Positions 1 through 11,490 of a stretch of DNA of 64,000 bases are shown one piece after another. How positions within the stretch are numbered: position 1 is the first letter of the stretch; each line of letters begins with the position of its first letter. Below the pieces are notes generated by a model. The model had not been told where the DNA came from. It searched no databases and was given only the letters and a program-made list of their open reading frames with translations. The position numbers and the translations under genes were made by a program. Origin of the DNA: Ambrosia x helenae (Eukaryota > Streptophyta > Magnoliopsida > Asterales > Asteraceae); assembly GCA_030844895.1 (NCBI GenBank), contig JAUTDX010000511.1:1-64000 (forward strand), written 5' to 3'.

Positions 1-303
1 GTTGAATGGCGGAAATCGCCGTTGTATTTGGTTGTAGTCTTGCCGGGGTGGTCCTCACTTTGAGGACTTGGCCGTTTTTTGGTTGATTGAAACTGAATTT
101 CCAAAAAAAAAGTACATTAGCCCTTGTGATTATACTTTATCATCATCAACTCCTCAAAGTGGTCCTCACTTTGAGGACTTATGGAAACATCACATCATCA
201 TTGCATGAAAACTTTACTCTAAATGGCAAATAATCAGATTTCATAATACAAAATACATTATAATCATCATCAAGTTATTTTTACATCATGCTAGCGCAAA
301 CCC
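1..303. other. Flanking DNA left of the CACTA element, no gene
   Basis: No coding region is visible. Two copies of a 21-base word (49-69 and 160-180) each contain a short perfect hairpin, GTCCTCA-CTT-TGAGGAC. The CCC at 301-303 is the left target-site duplication of the CACTA element. Confidence 0.6.
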
Positions 304-482
304 CACTAGTACAAAAAAAGAGAGCTTTTAAAACACAAATTGTGTTCTTATAAAACGGTTTGTAAAGCGTTTTAAATGCTTTGTTTTAAAAAAGTACAAT
401 GAACGTTGTAAAAGGGTTTGATCAGCGTTGTAAAAGGAGCAATAATTTCCATAAGAATCTACTTAATACAACGGTTATCTAC

Positions 483-797
483 ATACCAAATACAATGGTA
501 AAAATTCAAATACAACGATTACATCCTCCATACCAAATACAATGGTCAAAATTCAAATACAACGACTACATCCTCCATACCAAATACAATATTCAAATAC
601 AACGACTACATCCTCCATACCAAATACAACGGTCAAAATACAAATACAACGACTACATCTACATACCAAATACAACGGTCAAAATCCAAATACAACAACT
701 ACATCCTCCATAATCCAAAAATACAACGACTACATCCTACATACCAAATACAACGGTCAAAATCCAAATACAAAGAGTACATCCTCCACACCAAATA
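483..797. repeat. 47-bp minisatellite inside the CACTA left arm
   Basis: About seven imperfect copies of a roughly 47-bp unit built from AAATACAACGGTCAAAAT and ACGACTACATCCTCCATACC. Some copies are shortened. The stretch stays open in two frames only because of the repeat, so the long Tyr/Gln/Pro-rich translations are not genes. Its place just inside the terminus suggests an amplified subterminal array. Confidence 0.85.
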
Positions 798-1244
798 TTG
801 GGTCTCCACAACCAAATTATCAACTAATTAAACACTAAAAATTTATAATCTGTATATAACAAACAACCAATTATAAAAAAAACAAATCTTCCATTGCAAA
901 TTAACTATTTTGTTTCTACAAAACACAAGTCATAGTTTACTAAACTTAAAATAGAAATCATGGTTTAGTATGATGACCAAACTCAACTCAACTCAATTCT
1001 TAATACTACTGCAACCTCATACTTGACTAAGAATCAGGCTTTTGCTTGTAGATAATCTATGACTTAGTCCAAGAACATCCTCAGCTACAAAACCAGCAAG
1101 TCACCTGGTAAAATGACGCAAAAACATAGTTATTACAACAATACCATAAGAGTCTTAATATGAAGACTTAAAAGAAACATGAATCAAGTTACGTATAAAA
1201 CAAAGACATGATCCCTACCAGCAGAATGTTTCTAAGCCTCATTC

Positions 1245-2232
1245 CATTTCACAAAGTTAGCATAAAGTCCTTTAATGTGTCTTCCACAAATTGGTCAATT
1301 TGATGTGAAGTAAGGGGATTTTCGCAATGGAGAATCTAAAACATATAAGTAGTTAAAATTAAGATTAGAATTATATATGTACATATATATATATATATAT
1401 TATATATATCATAAAAATTAAGTATATAAATATTCTTACAATTTTTTCACGGCAACTAATCACAATATCATGCATGGCCTTCATTACATAATATCCACAT
1501 TCCCAAAAGTCCTTTTGTTGGGGACACTAAAATACATTGAATTAACAAAAGTTACTTGATATACAGAATTATACAAATACAACGAGAAAATGAAGCGAAA
1601 AACTTACATTAACCATTTGCCATATAATGCTCGCCCCTGTAGCTGTCTCAAATAATTTAGTAATGGCGTAACTCTTGGAAGTCTTTCCTTTTTTCATTGA
1701 GTCGATAATCTTTCCATAGTAATTATGATTCTTTGGATTGTGAAAGATCACAATCAATGACCAATGACCACTGCGTAATTACAAATTTTGAAAAACAATC
1801 AATGTATTGGTACTAAAATTATTGAAATAAATAAAAATATAGTAAACATCATTATCTTTACAATACCGGACACATACGGTGCCATAAAATAGTGTCTGTC
1901 CTTATGAAGATCCATGACATCTTTAATATGATCGATTACAAATTGTTCATAATCATCGCAGACACCACCTTCGATCATTCGGGGATTAAAATATGCCGTG
2001 TCATTCAGACCTTTAAATCCTCCAAACGTATATAAATATCTATAATTTAAAGAAGAAAAAGAGTTTAAAATAAGGTTAATAACACTCGGTTATCTAAGAA
2101 CAGTGTTACAAAAAAACATTAAAAAATTAATCAAACTTACATGGTATACCAATGCAAAACACTGACTTTCAATAAGCCGTTGACACAGAATGTCATCATC
2201 TCCTCTAATTCAACATCCTCGGTACATAAGTG
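1245..2232 (-). pseudogene. Ulp1-like (C48) protease gene fragment in the CACTA element
   Basis: Several minus-strand blocks, apparently separated by introns, read as the C-terminal part of an Ulp1-family cysteine protease. The block at about 2030-1867 ends in HYFMAPYVSG. The block at about 1765-1610 holds the catalytic-His context (HWSLVIVIF) and the Asp context (KIIDSM). The block at about 1530-1440 holds the Gln/Cys context (QKDFWECGYYVMK). A last block near 1331-1248 carries a typical C-terminal LTSHQIDQFVED. An upstream block (2232-2141, ending LLKVSVLHWYTM) fits the family but is preceded by an in-frame stop next to the germin-like segment. Ulp1-like domains are well known in plant CACTA elements. 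The N-terminal half is missing or unrecognisable, so I call it a pseudogene; a spliced 3' portion could still be made. Confidence 0.75.
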
Positions 2233-2235
2233 TTA

Positions 2236-2520
2236 TTGTCCCCAAAACATAGCATTTGACACATCAACAACACCCGGGTTTTCGGCATTAAACACCAAGT
2301 ACATAAGTGCCCCCTCAAATCCAGAATTCAAGCAATAATGCAACAATCCTTTAGGATAAACAAACACATCACCTGCCCTTAAAACACTTTGAAACAATTG
2401 CCCTTTTGTGTCAATAAATCCTGCTATCACAACACCTTTTGCCACAAACATCATTTCAGTGGCTCTAGGGTGAGTATGAGGCATCACTAGCCCATCAACT
2501 TCTAAGTCGGTTCTAGCCAT
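2236..2520 (-). pseudogene. Captured germin-like protein (cupin) fragment
   Basis: A 95-residue open stretch matches the core cupin barrel of germin-like proteins. Germin box 1 is seen as PHTHPRATEM, giving metal ligands H15, H17 and E22 of the fragment. Box 2 is seen as GDVFVYPKGLLH, giving the final ligand His at about 61. It then runs through FNAENPGV. Intact germin-like proteins are about 200-230 residues, secreted and metal-binding; here the signal peptide, N-terminal part and C-terminal tail are absent. A stop follows at FWGQ, and the same frame then enters Ulp1-like sequence. It is best read as a host exon captured by the CACTA element. All four metal ligands are kept, which suggests a fairly recent capture. 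Confidence 0.8.
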
Positions 2521-4439
2521 TTAAAAGTTAAATGTCAGTAACATATTATTGTTTCTAAATATTATTACATGAGCATTGTCATACTCTACTTTTATTTCTC
2601 AAACTCATTTAACTAAACAAACAACAACAATGTTCTTTATTTATCAAAATGCTTAGGAATTTGTCCACCCAACTTCAAAGTGTTTGCACTTAAGAATGTT
2701 CATACAACTATTTGAAGATCTTTCCAATCTTTAAAACCCTTTGGAATGATAACTCCTTTACTCTGTTACTTATAAAATTCGACAAATAAGCTATCATGTA
2801 CTGATTACGTACAAAAGAAGGTGTATTATAGAAATCTGCTATAATGGAAAACATACTATGCTGTTGACCCATTATGACCTCACCTTATCTAACCTTACCC
2901 ATTTTTGGCACCCCCTCATGAAAAATCCTGGATCCGCCAGTAACGCCTATTTTCGGATTAGACTATCAGTCATTACTAAGAGCTGATATCTGCGACCAAG
3001 AACCCGTCGTTGATCCAAACGGGTCGAGCAGTTCGCCAAGGCCACATATATATAAAACACAAAACTTATATACATTGTTTTCTACAAGCCAAACGGGTCG
3101 AGCAGGGTCGCATCAGTGAGTGCACACGATGAATTTACATGAGGCAGCACTCTTTTACGCTTCACTGTGAGGCGCGCCTCTGCTAACAGTTTATATACAT
3201 AACAATAATTTTCAAATGTTGACTTCAATGAGCAGAGATTTAGCAATAATTTTCAAAAAAAGGCCACAATTTAAACCATTCAAACAATCAATTCACATAG
3301 CTAAACTAAACAGTTTAACCCAACCTGACCCGACCAAACCCGGAACCCATTCCGATCCAAACCTGTTCTGACCCAAACCCATTCTGACACGAACCTAATC
3401 TGACCCGAACCCGCTCTAACACGAACCAAAACAACCCCTTTTATGAATCGACCCTTTCCGACCCAAGCCCACTTAAACCCGCATGACCCGTACCAATTGT
3501 GAAAACCACTTAAAAGCATAATTATTGAAAAATATGCATCTATGGAAGCATTAAAAGCATGAATCAAAGACATACCGGTAAGAATGGGGCTGAAACGCTG
3601 CTGCGGAAGGTTATGCGTGGAGGGTTGTTGTGGTATCGATTAGAGGATGGTAATGTGTGGGGGTTTCTTCTGATTAGGGTTTTCAGGGTATAGATAATTA
3701 TGGAATTTTCTTCATTTAGGCGGGGAAGTGGTTACAAGGGAGGGAAAAGGAATTTTTTTTAATTTAGATATTTATTCTTTTTTTTTTTGAACAGACTGTG
3801 GATATGATTTTTCAAGTGATTTGGAGTTTATGGTGATATGGTAGAGCATAGTCATTAAGATATTTATTCATGATATATGAATTATCTAAATTCACACGTA
3901 TAAGTGATTCGGGTTTGAATCGGGTGACCACCAACCCACGGACACGGCCCGTCTAGCAACCATATATATGCAACTGAATACTGAATGATCACCCAACAAT
4001 AAAAAAAGTAAAAGGAGTAGATGTCACCTTAACAAATACTTCTTTTTCCTTGATGTGATGAAATAGTTTTCTTGATCTGTTGATGATTGATTGGTAAGTA
4101 ACTCCGTCTGCTCGAATCACCAAAAATAAGTTTTTTAACATAAAAAAACAATAAATAAAGTACATGCAAAATTAAACTTTAGAGAAAAAAAACAAATCTT
4201 TACCTTCTAGATTTTGCTAGAATGATGATCAATAACAAAAAAATAACAAATACTTGTTAAACTATGAATCTTTATGTGAAGAGTATAGAAAAGAGAAAAC
4301 TAAAGAAAACTCAAGAAGAAGAAGAAGAGAGGATGATATCCTAAAATATATAAAATATATTTAGAATATCTCTTAAACCAAAAAAATTGATGGAGATATT
4401 ATAGATCATGTTTATATTTACGGTATTTTGAAAAAAAAA

Positions 4440-5063
4440 AATACAAAATAAATCGTTTTAGTAGATAAACGATTTTTTTTATAATTATCATAAACAAAAA
4501 CAACATACAAAATGAACCGTTTTAAATAACTAAAACATGGATAAAATTATAAAAAACAACGATACAAAATAAGTGATTGTTTTAAATAAGTATAAAAAAC
4601 AACGGTTCAACAAAAGCGTTTTATTATATATCAAATAAAACAATTTAACAAAAAATACATAAACGTTTTAAATACTTATAAAAAACAACGGTACAAGATA
4701 TCTCAACCGTTTTAATATGTATCAAATAAAACGGTATTAAAATGGTTTGTATAATCGTTTTAACATCATTTGTTTTATAATTAAACTGTGAAACAACGGT
4801 TCAACAAAAGCGTTTTATTATATATCAAATAAAACAATTTGACAAAAAAATACATGAACGTTTTAAATACTTATAAAAAAACAACGGTACAATACATCTC
4901 AACCGTTTTAATATGTATCAAATAAAACGGTATTAAAATGGTTTGTATAATCGTTTTAAATTATTTGTTTTATAAAACGGTGATTTGGCTTTTTACAGGG
5001 TTGTTTCAAACCGTTTTAAATAAAAATTTTCACCGTTTTAAAATAACGTTTTTTGTAGTAGTG
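4440..5063. repeat. CACTA right subterminal repeat region
   Basis: Dense direct and inverted copies of ACGGT..CGTTTTA words. They include two near-identical blocks, about 4600-4800 and 4800-4980, that share AACAACGGTTCAACAAAAGC and TCAACCGTTTTAATATG. The same AAAACGG words occur at 345-420 next to the left end. This clustering is typical of CACTA subterminal transposase-binding sites. Confidence 0.7.
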
Positions 5064-5303
5064 CCCTAACAAGTTTCATTCATCAAATCATTACATAACA
5101 TCCTAAATCCTTCTAACACCTTCATACAAGTCAAAACTCATATTGTTCATAAAACACATCAAACAACCATCAAAACCTGAGATAAGCACCCTACCAACTA
5201 ATCCATATCAGCCAATAACAAATACACAAGAATCTTCATGTTTAGATCATCAAAAAACATTTCAAGCTTGTATTTTTTATCAAAAACCCATGTAGATGTT
5301 AAG

Positions 5304-5723
5304 TGAAGGATCGATCTAACAAGAAATTAGTATCGCGCGCGCGTATCGAATCGAGGGCGGAAATCAACGATTTGGTTAGTTGTTATATGTGGGTGTTTAT
5401 GGATAGGATAATAATAATAATAATAATATGAGAGAGAGAGCACACACACAAATGGTTGCACTTGTATGAAATGAGCAAAAGTCTTTTAAAACAACTAAGG
5501 CATGGAGTATATATAGTGGGCCTTCATACGCGTCCTTCAAACACGTTCCTCATACCCGTATGAAGAAAGTGGACGCGTATGAAGCTTTGCATCTTACCAA
5601 AATACCCCTATGCCTATATAAACACTATACTGCAACCCGATGACATCTAAAACACTATACAATCATGCCTACGACTATTATTGACCTATCACTAGCTAGG
5701 GACACACACGGAGTGCACTAACA
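5304..5723 (-). repeat. LTR 1, 3' copy
   Basis: 420-bp LTR with TG..CA ends on the minus strand. It contains a TATA box (ACTATATATAC on the minus strand, 5507-5516), an (AAT)n tract, a GA tract, and a run of CATACG/CGTATG words downstream of the TATA box. Near-identical to the right copy, with small indels (for example GCGCGCGCG here, where the right copy has a shorter version). Confidence 0.9.
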
Positions 5724-5736
5724 ATCTCCCCCTTGG
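5724..5736 (-). promoter_or_regulatory. Polypurine tract of LTR element 1
   Basis: Directly inside the 3' LTR the minus strand reads CCAAGGGGGAGAT, a standard polypurine tract for priming plus-strand DNA synthesis. It fixes the minus orientation of the element. Confidence 0.85.
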
Positions 5737-8660
5737 ACCTAGCTAGTGATCTGTAGACTTAACCAGTCACTGAGCTGAGGATGTTTGGAATGACGTTCAC
5801 AGATCCCCCTAAGGTCTAGCTAATTATCTTTGGTCTTCAAGTCTTCCAGTCTTCAAATCTGGCAATCTTCAATCTGGGAAGACGCACCGCAGTGCTCTAA
5901 CAATCTCCCCCTTGAAGACTTGAATACTTGTTGATTTGAGCTTTGGTCGTGGCTTCATGAGATCTCGTCTTTGTCTTTGATTAGCTTCGATGACTTGTGA
6001 GGAATCAAGAAATCTTCGCTGTTTTGATTGACGATTCTGTGACGAAGACGGATATCAACAACATTGCACTTTCATTTCTTGATTCTCATCTTCTTCAGCT
6101 TCGGTTGCTGGAGCTCTACCACGGTCTGGTGTCTCTGAAGATGGAATATCGGGTTCTTGTTGTTCAGGATGATCTTGTTGTTCAGGTTTGGGTCTTGTTC
6201 AGCGTCAAGATTTGTCGTTTGAATCATGATGAGTACACTGGTTGTGTTTGATCCTGCAGAAAAAATTAATAAAAAATGCACACAAACTACAACTTGTATT
6301 AGATACGACAAATAATCCGGACTCAATCAAGTTCTTGAAGTTTATGATTCGATAAGCTTTCAATATTTGTCCATTATGACCACCATTTGGAGAAACAAAA
6401 CCTTCTCCCCCTGAACATTTGAATCTATTCAATTTTCACCCTGAACTTTCAAACTTGTGAATTTAAACCCTTTAATTTATGAAAGTTGCATTTTGACCCT
6501 TGAATTTGAAAAACTTTATTTTATTGTGTTTCGGATTCGGATCTGAAATTCCAATTGAAGAATTTAGTATTCCAACATCGGTTAATCTAAAATAAATCGA
6601 AAATAAAATCTTTTTGAGTTTTTTTTAATAAATGCTGAAAATTAAAACAATATGCAGTAAGTAAATATATACAAGCATTCATCTTTTTGTGATTTTCCAG
6701 TAAGAGGATCATATCAGTTTTTGAGAAATCTATTAACACCGTTGTTCTTTAAATTTTAAACTTTATAGACTAAGAGACTTGGCAATTGTTGATATTGTTG
6801 TCCACATAAGCTCACATGCAAACAGTTGTGCAATGGTTTAAAATGATACTAATTAGGTGTATTAATAACTAACTTGCATATGGGTCCCACACACACGACA
6901 TACTCCCGTATCAAAGAATTTTCACAAAGCTTCATCGTAACGCGTGATTATGTCGTAGTTATCCGTATGTTACAAGGTACGAGGCACAGAGGTGGCAGGT
7001 CAGCAAATCAATGCTAAAAAGCAACATGTGCACTCAACCAGGGTGAGACTTATATCAATCATGATTTTCATCATAGATATGATACGATGCATTAGATAAT
7101 CTTTGATCATCGTCATACATTTTAAGTTCCTCATTCGGTAACTTGGGATTTGGCATTGTCAGCTCTTTTAAGATACCCTGACTGAATCTAGGTTCATAAA
7201 TCAATACGACAGAAGATCAGTAAGGCTAACCCAGATAACTATCAACATAACGACCCGAAACCTCTAATTTTGGCAACCCTATCAAACGAAATTACGGTAC
7301 CAATACCATATGCCCATGAGGTGTTCATCCACATAGAAAGTAGTTCGTTATGTTTGTATCACTAAGGCACGCATTTACTAGATTCACGAAGCCTATCAAC
7401 ACATCACTCAAAGTCATCACATGTCATTTTTATCTTTACACTTCTTTAGCATGTGATAGATCCTCACTGATGTACTATCATCTCCTCTTTTTTCTCGAGG
7501 AAAAATCATTTTGGGTTTTTTTTAATTTCTCCCCGTAAAATTCAAAAAGTTTAAAGAAATTGAAATCTTTTTGGATTTTCTGATAGAAAACCGGTTAAAC
7601 AAAAACAGATCTTCCGATGTGGTTTACTCAGATTTTCCCAAAATGCCTTTTACTTTTCGAAAATAGTCAAATTCAAATTTGTCAAATGATTTGGTAAATT
7701 GTTGGCAATTCGATGGTCAGTGTGGACTATAGTAATCACTGGATTCTTAGAGATTGCTATGGAAGTTATATTATCAATCAGAAATTGGAGGTGATAAGAA
7801 AACGCAAACCGTAGTCACGCATGTGTGTTGATGAATCCTATTGAAGAACCTGGAAACAATAGCTCGATGCAGCTACTTGATTCGGCTACGCAGGTTGTAG
7901 GAAACACATGTGACGACCTCCATGAACTGATATCCAACTCACCAAAGTCAACGAGATCCAGCTTATCGCCATTAGTGTACCATAGACCTTCGGTCAATAA
8001 CCCTTTAGATAATGAAGGAACCGTTCTTCAGCAATCACCTAGTCCACTTTTATTTATTACTAACACCGTTGATAAGTCGAAACACTAGGTCATGTATTTA
8101 ATTTCATCAGAATTTTTCTCTTCTGTCTTTCTCACAAATCCCCTCCTTTGATTGGCTAAGGTTACATATCCTCCAAAAATGTTCTGTTCAATTTACCGGA
8201 GCGATATGATACCTATTTTGTGCTAAGTTGCTCCACTGTCAACAATTCGATGACTGCTGATAGTTCCTCTTGGAACACCCTGTACACTCATTCAAAGATT
8301 AGTTCTGGAGGGGGACCAGGCCTTGATTTTCGTTGGTCGGCCTAGGTCATCAATCATTGGTAGATCCATCCACCTACCATGAGGAGTTGGAGTAGGATCA
8401 TCTGATGATGAACCCGCAGAAGAATTTACTGATTTAGGTCTCCAAACCTGCTCGATTTTATCTTTCACAAACTTTGGTTTTATAGGTTTGGGTTTTGCCC
8501 TGGGTTGAGCCTTCGGATTGCCCTTTGGACTAACCTTAGGGTTTTTCTTGGGCTTTGAGACCTTAGGTTTTACAACCTTCTCAGTTTTTGGCTTTGGAAT
8601 TTCAACAACAATTCTTTGTTTTTTTTAAATGGGTTTGGTCTCTCATTTTGATAATGATTA
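5737..8660. other. Non-coding interior of LTR element 1
   Basis: No pol domain or other convincing gene on either strand. Short open frames at 5997-6251, 7350-7538 and 7825-8088 lack family features. A second LTR-end/PPT-like junction is seen at about 5889-5917 (GTGCTCTAACAATCTCCCCC), resembling the true 3' LTR/PPT junction at 5713-5734. Around 8280-8620 there is gag/pol-linker-like sequence with several stops. Confidence 0.5.
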
Positions 8661-10733
8661 TCATAAAAAATTTGTTTTGGAGAGCCAAAACTGATTGTTG
8701 TTGTTTCTCGGGGGTCCATAACTACTAGCCTTCATCTTTTTCAGATAGGGACAAAGAGATCTAATGCGTCCTACCTTGTTGCATTCAAAGCATGACCTCC
8801 ACTCTTCATAGTATTCAGGTTCATACTGTGAATATCCCGAGCTATACTGAGAAGATCTCGGGCTAGAGTTTCCAAATCTAGTGGTACTTGAGGATGCTAC
8901 ATGGTCATGAGATCTAGGTGCACCAAAGCTTTGATCTTTTTGCTTAAAATACTCAAAATTTGGTTGGTTTTCATAATGCTGCACCTGATCCGTACCTCTA
9001 GATTTGACAAACTTAACTTCTGTCTTGGGAACTGACTTGTTCTTCCCAGACTTTTTCTTTGGAACCCAATTGATTTTCTTTGATTGGTTCTGTTGGTTCT
9101 TTTGATTTTGATGAGTTTTCTGAGGAACAACTTGTGGTTTCACCTGTTGAGGTTTACCATTTTGCTTTTTGACTTCAGGTTCAAGATCACATTCAATGTG
9201 ATTCTAAAGTGGAATAACTGGTTTTAATCCTAAACCTGGTCTCTCAGATTCCTCATCAGAATCTTCATAATCAGTTTTGACCAACACATAATTCTCATTT
9301 TTAACAATCTCAGTTTCCTTGATCTCAGATGGGTTAGCAACAAGTGGTGTTGTGACAACAAATTTTGTGAGATCTGTCCCAATTGATTTTCTTTGATTGG
9401 TTCTGTTGGTTCTTTTGATTTTGATGAGTTTTCTGAGGAACAACTTGTAGTTTCACCTGTTGAGGTTTACCATTTTGCTTTTTGACTTCAGGTTCAAGAT
9501 CACATTCAATGTGATTCTAAAGTGGAATAACTGGTTTTAATCCTAAACCTGGTCTCTCAGATTCCTCATCAGAATCTTCATAATCAGTTTTGACCAACAC
9601 ATAATTCTCATTTTTAACAATCTCAGTTTCCTTGATCTCAGATGGGTCAGCAACAAGTGGTGTTGTGACAACAAATTTTGTGAGATCTGTCTCCTCTGGT
9701 GACTTGGAATAATTGTCACGCAAAGGAGGAGGAACTGCATTGTAACCTATACCACTCGTGCTCTTTTCAGTTATTTGATTTTCAATTATGTGATCAAGCA
9801 CATACCTAGAATTTGAATAACTGTCAAGCTTTTTCTTGATGGCCTCATAATCACACTGTGCCACTGCTAATGCCTTTTTGGTTTGTTGTAAATCTGAGAT
9901 GTAGTTGTTAATAGTGTCTTGCTTGTTTAAAACAGTACGTTTTAGTTCACTAACATCTTTCTTTAACAACATTACCATTTCTTGAAACTCCTTTTCATTT
10001 GATTTTAAGGCATTGTTTGCATCAGTGCATGATCGAAGATCACATACCAAACTGGTATTGTGTTCTTTGATCGATTCGATTCGAGCTTCTAACTCACAAC
10101 ACTTAGCACATACAAGTTTAGAGGAGCTAGAACTTACCTGAGTATGCTGCTCAGTCTGATTTTCAGTTGACTGAATTGGAGTGTCAGCATCTTTCTCCTC
10201 TACCTTTTCTTCCATTGAATCATCATTTCTAGATGTTGAACACCCTACATCTGTGCTGCTTGTTGACTCGCAACTTCGTTCATCAGCAGACGATTCTCTC
10301 TCTTCACCCGACCCATCTTCGTAAGTCATTGAGCTTAACCGGAGCTCTGACTTTCCTCACTTGAATTTTCATCTGTTGCACAGCTTTGTTCCTCTGAACT
10401 CTGAGTAGTGACTGAGGATTCTTTATCATCCCGAACTCTTGTCATCCCATCACACCCTTTATCTGCATGTTCGATCGATGCTTTGACTAACACGGTATTT
10501 GCCGAATCCTTGTTACAACTTTGTGTTTCCTTCTCGCTCACATGATTCCTTTGGACGCTTTGCAACTGATTCGCTGATGTAGCGAGTGCCCATGGATATG
10601 TCATGTTGACTGTTTGTTGAGGTGAATGTGTAGGGAAATATCCAAATGGGTCATTTACAACATACGAACGTGTGACTTGCGGGGCCGGTTGAGACTGAGG
10701 TTGACCCGGTAACGACAGATAATTCCAACTCAT
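8661..10733 (-). pseudogene. Gag-like polyprotein remnant of LTR element 1
   Basis: Minus-strand frames follow each other. The first, from ATG 10733 (MSWNYLSLPGQPQ), is rich in Ser, Gln and Asn. The second, 10329-9517, has an acidic Ser/Glu region followed by a coiled coil of about 100 residues. The last, 9143-8661, is basic and ends in a zinc knuckle written CFECNKVGRIRSLC, where the expected CX2CX4HX4C histidine is Arg. The frame is broken by a stop just before 10329 and by a 313-bp tandem duplication (9065-9690) that shifts the frame. The style resembles Gag proteins of Copia-type elements in Asteraceae, as I remember them. The protein would package RNA; this copy cannot encode one continuous product. 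Confidence 0.7.
9065..9690. repeat. 313-bp tandem duplication within gag
   Basis: 9065-9377 and 9378-9690 are near-identical (about two base differences seen) and directly adjacent. Because 313 is not a multiple of three, the duplication itself breaks the gag frame. Confidence 0.9.
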
Positions 10734-10830
10734 GATGATCTTCGCACGTATGAGAGAAAACTGATGTGATAGAGACGTATGAACTTATAAGAGTAGACGT
10801 ATGAAGAGAACAAACACACGTATGGGACAC

Positions 10831-11033
10831 ACCCGTAGGAACCAACTAGTATGAGACAGACCCGTAGGAACCATCTAGTATGAGACAGACCCGTATGAAC
10901 CAACAAGTATGAAACAGACCCGTAGGAACCAACTAGTATGAGACAGGCCCGTATGAACCAACAAGTATGAGACATACCCGTATGAACCAACGCGTATGAG
11001 ACAAACCCGTATGAACCAACGCGTATCAGCAGA
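10831..11033. repeat. 29-bp minisatellite in the leader of LTR element 1
   Basis: Seven head-to-tail copies of a 29-bp unit (core ACCCGTATGAACCAAC followed by AGTATGAGACAG). More diverged CCCGTATG units extend both sides, from about 10745 to 11290. The CGTATG core is also found in the R/U5 part of the LTRs. The long minus-strand open frame across the array (11218-10730) comes from the repeat periodicity. Confidence 0.9.
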
Positions 11034-11490
11034 ATAAACTGACAAGTATTAGAAGACTCGTATGAACTAACTGGTACCCGTATGTAGAAACAAGCAAACA
11101 GTGACCCGTATGAGGCTATCAGTACCCGTATGTAACAAATAGAACACGTATGTAGATCAGACAACCAGGACTCGTATGTAGATCCCAAATGAAAACCCGT
11201 ATGTAGATCAGACAACAAGAACCCATATGTAGATCAGAAACTTAACCCGTATGAAGTTAGCAGGACCCGTATGAAGTCAAGAACACTTCATACGCGTGGA
11301 TCTGCAGACACGAGATAGAACAGACACGAACAGGGCTAAATTAACGAATTTTTTAAACGTTTGAGCAATTTTGATGATCTGAACATGGGGTTTTGCGCAA
11401 AGGATAATTTCTAACAAGTTTGCAACAAAAAAATCAATCCAAAAACACGAATTATGATAAAAAAATCCTCAAGAACACGAAGAACACTAA

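Larger units (their letters stand above)
304..5063. mobile_element. Non-autonomous CACTA (En/Spm-type) DNA transposon
   Basis: The left end reads CACTAGTACAAAAAA and the right end, on the reverse strand, reads CACTACTACAAAAAAC. These are matching CACTA terminal inverted repeats. Both ends are flanked by CCC (301-303 and 5064-5066), the 3-bp duplication expected of this superfamily. Subterminal regions are full of short AAAACGG / CCGTTTT words in both orientations, as expected for transposase-binding repeats. No TNP2-type transposase was recognised, so the element is probably non-autonomous. Its cargo is a decayed Ulp1-like protease gene and a germin-like fragment, both on the minus strand. 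The rest (2521-4440) is AT-rich, with a GACCCGAACC-like low-complexity tract near 3310-3480. Confidence 0.88.

Noticed and set aside
399..838. Two overlapping Tyr/Gln/Pro-rich open frames
   Set aside because: They lie in the 47-bp minisatellite of the CACTA element; openness in two frames follows from the repeat.
10730..11218. 162-residue frame rich in Ser, Tyr and Val
   Set aside because: It spans the 29-bp leader minisatellite and repeats with it. It is not joined to gag in frame.
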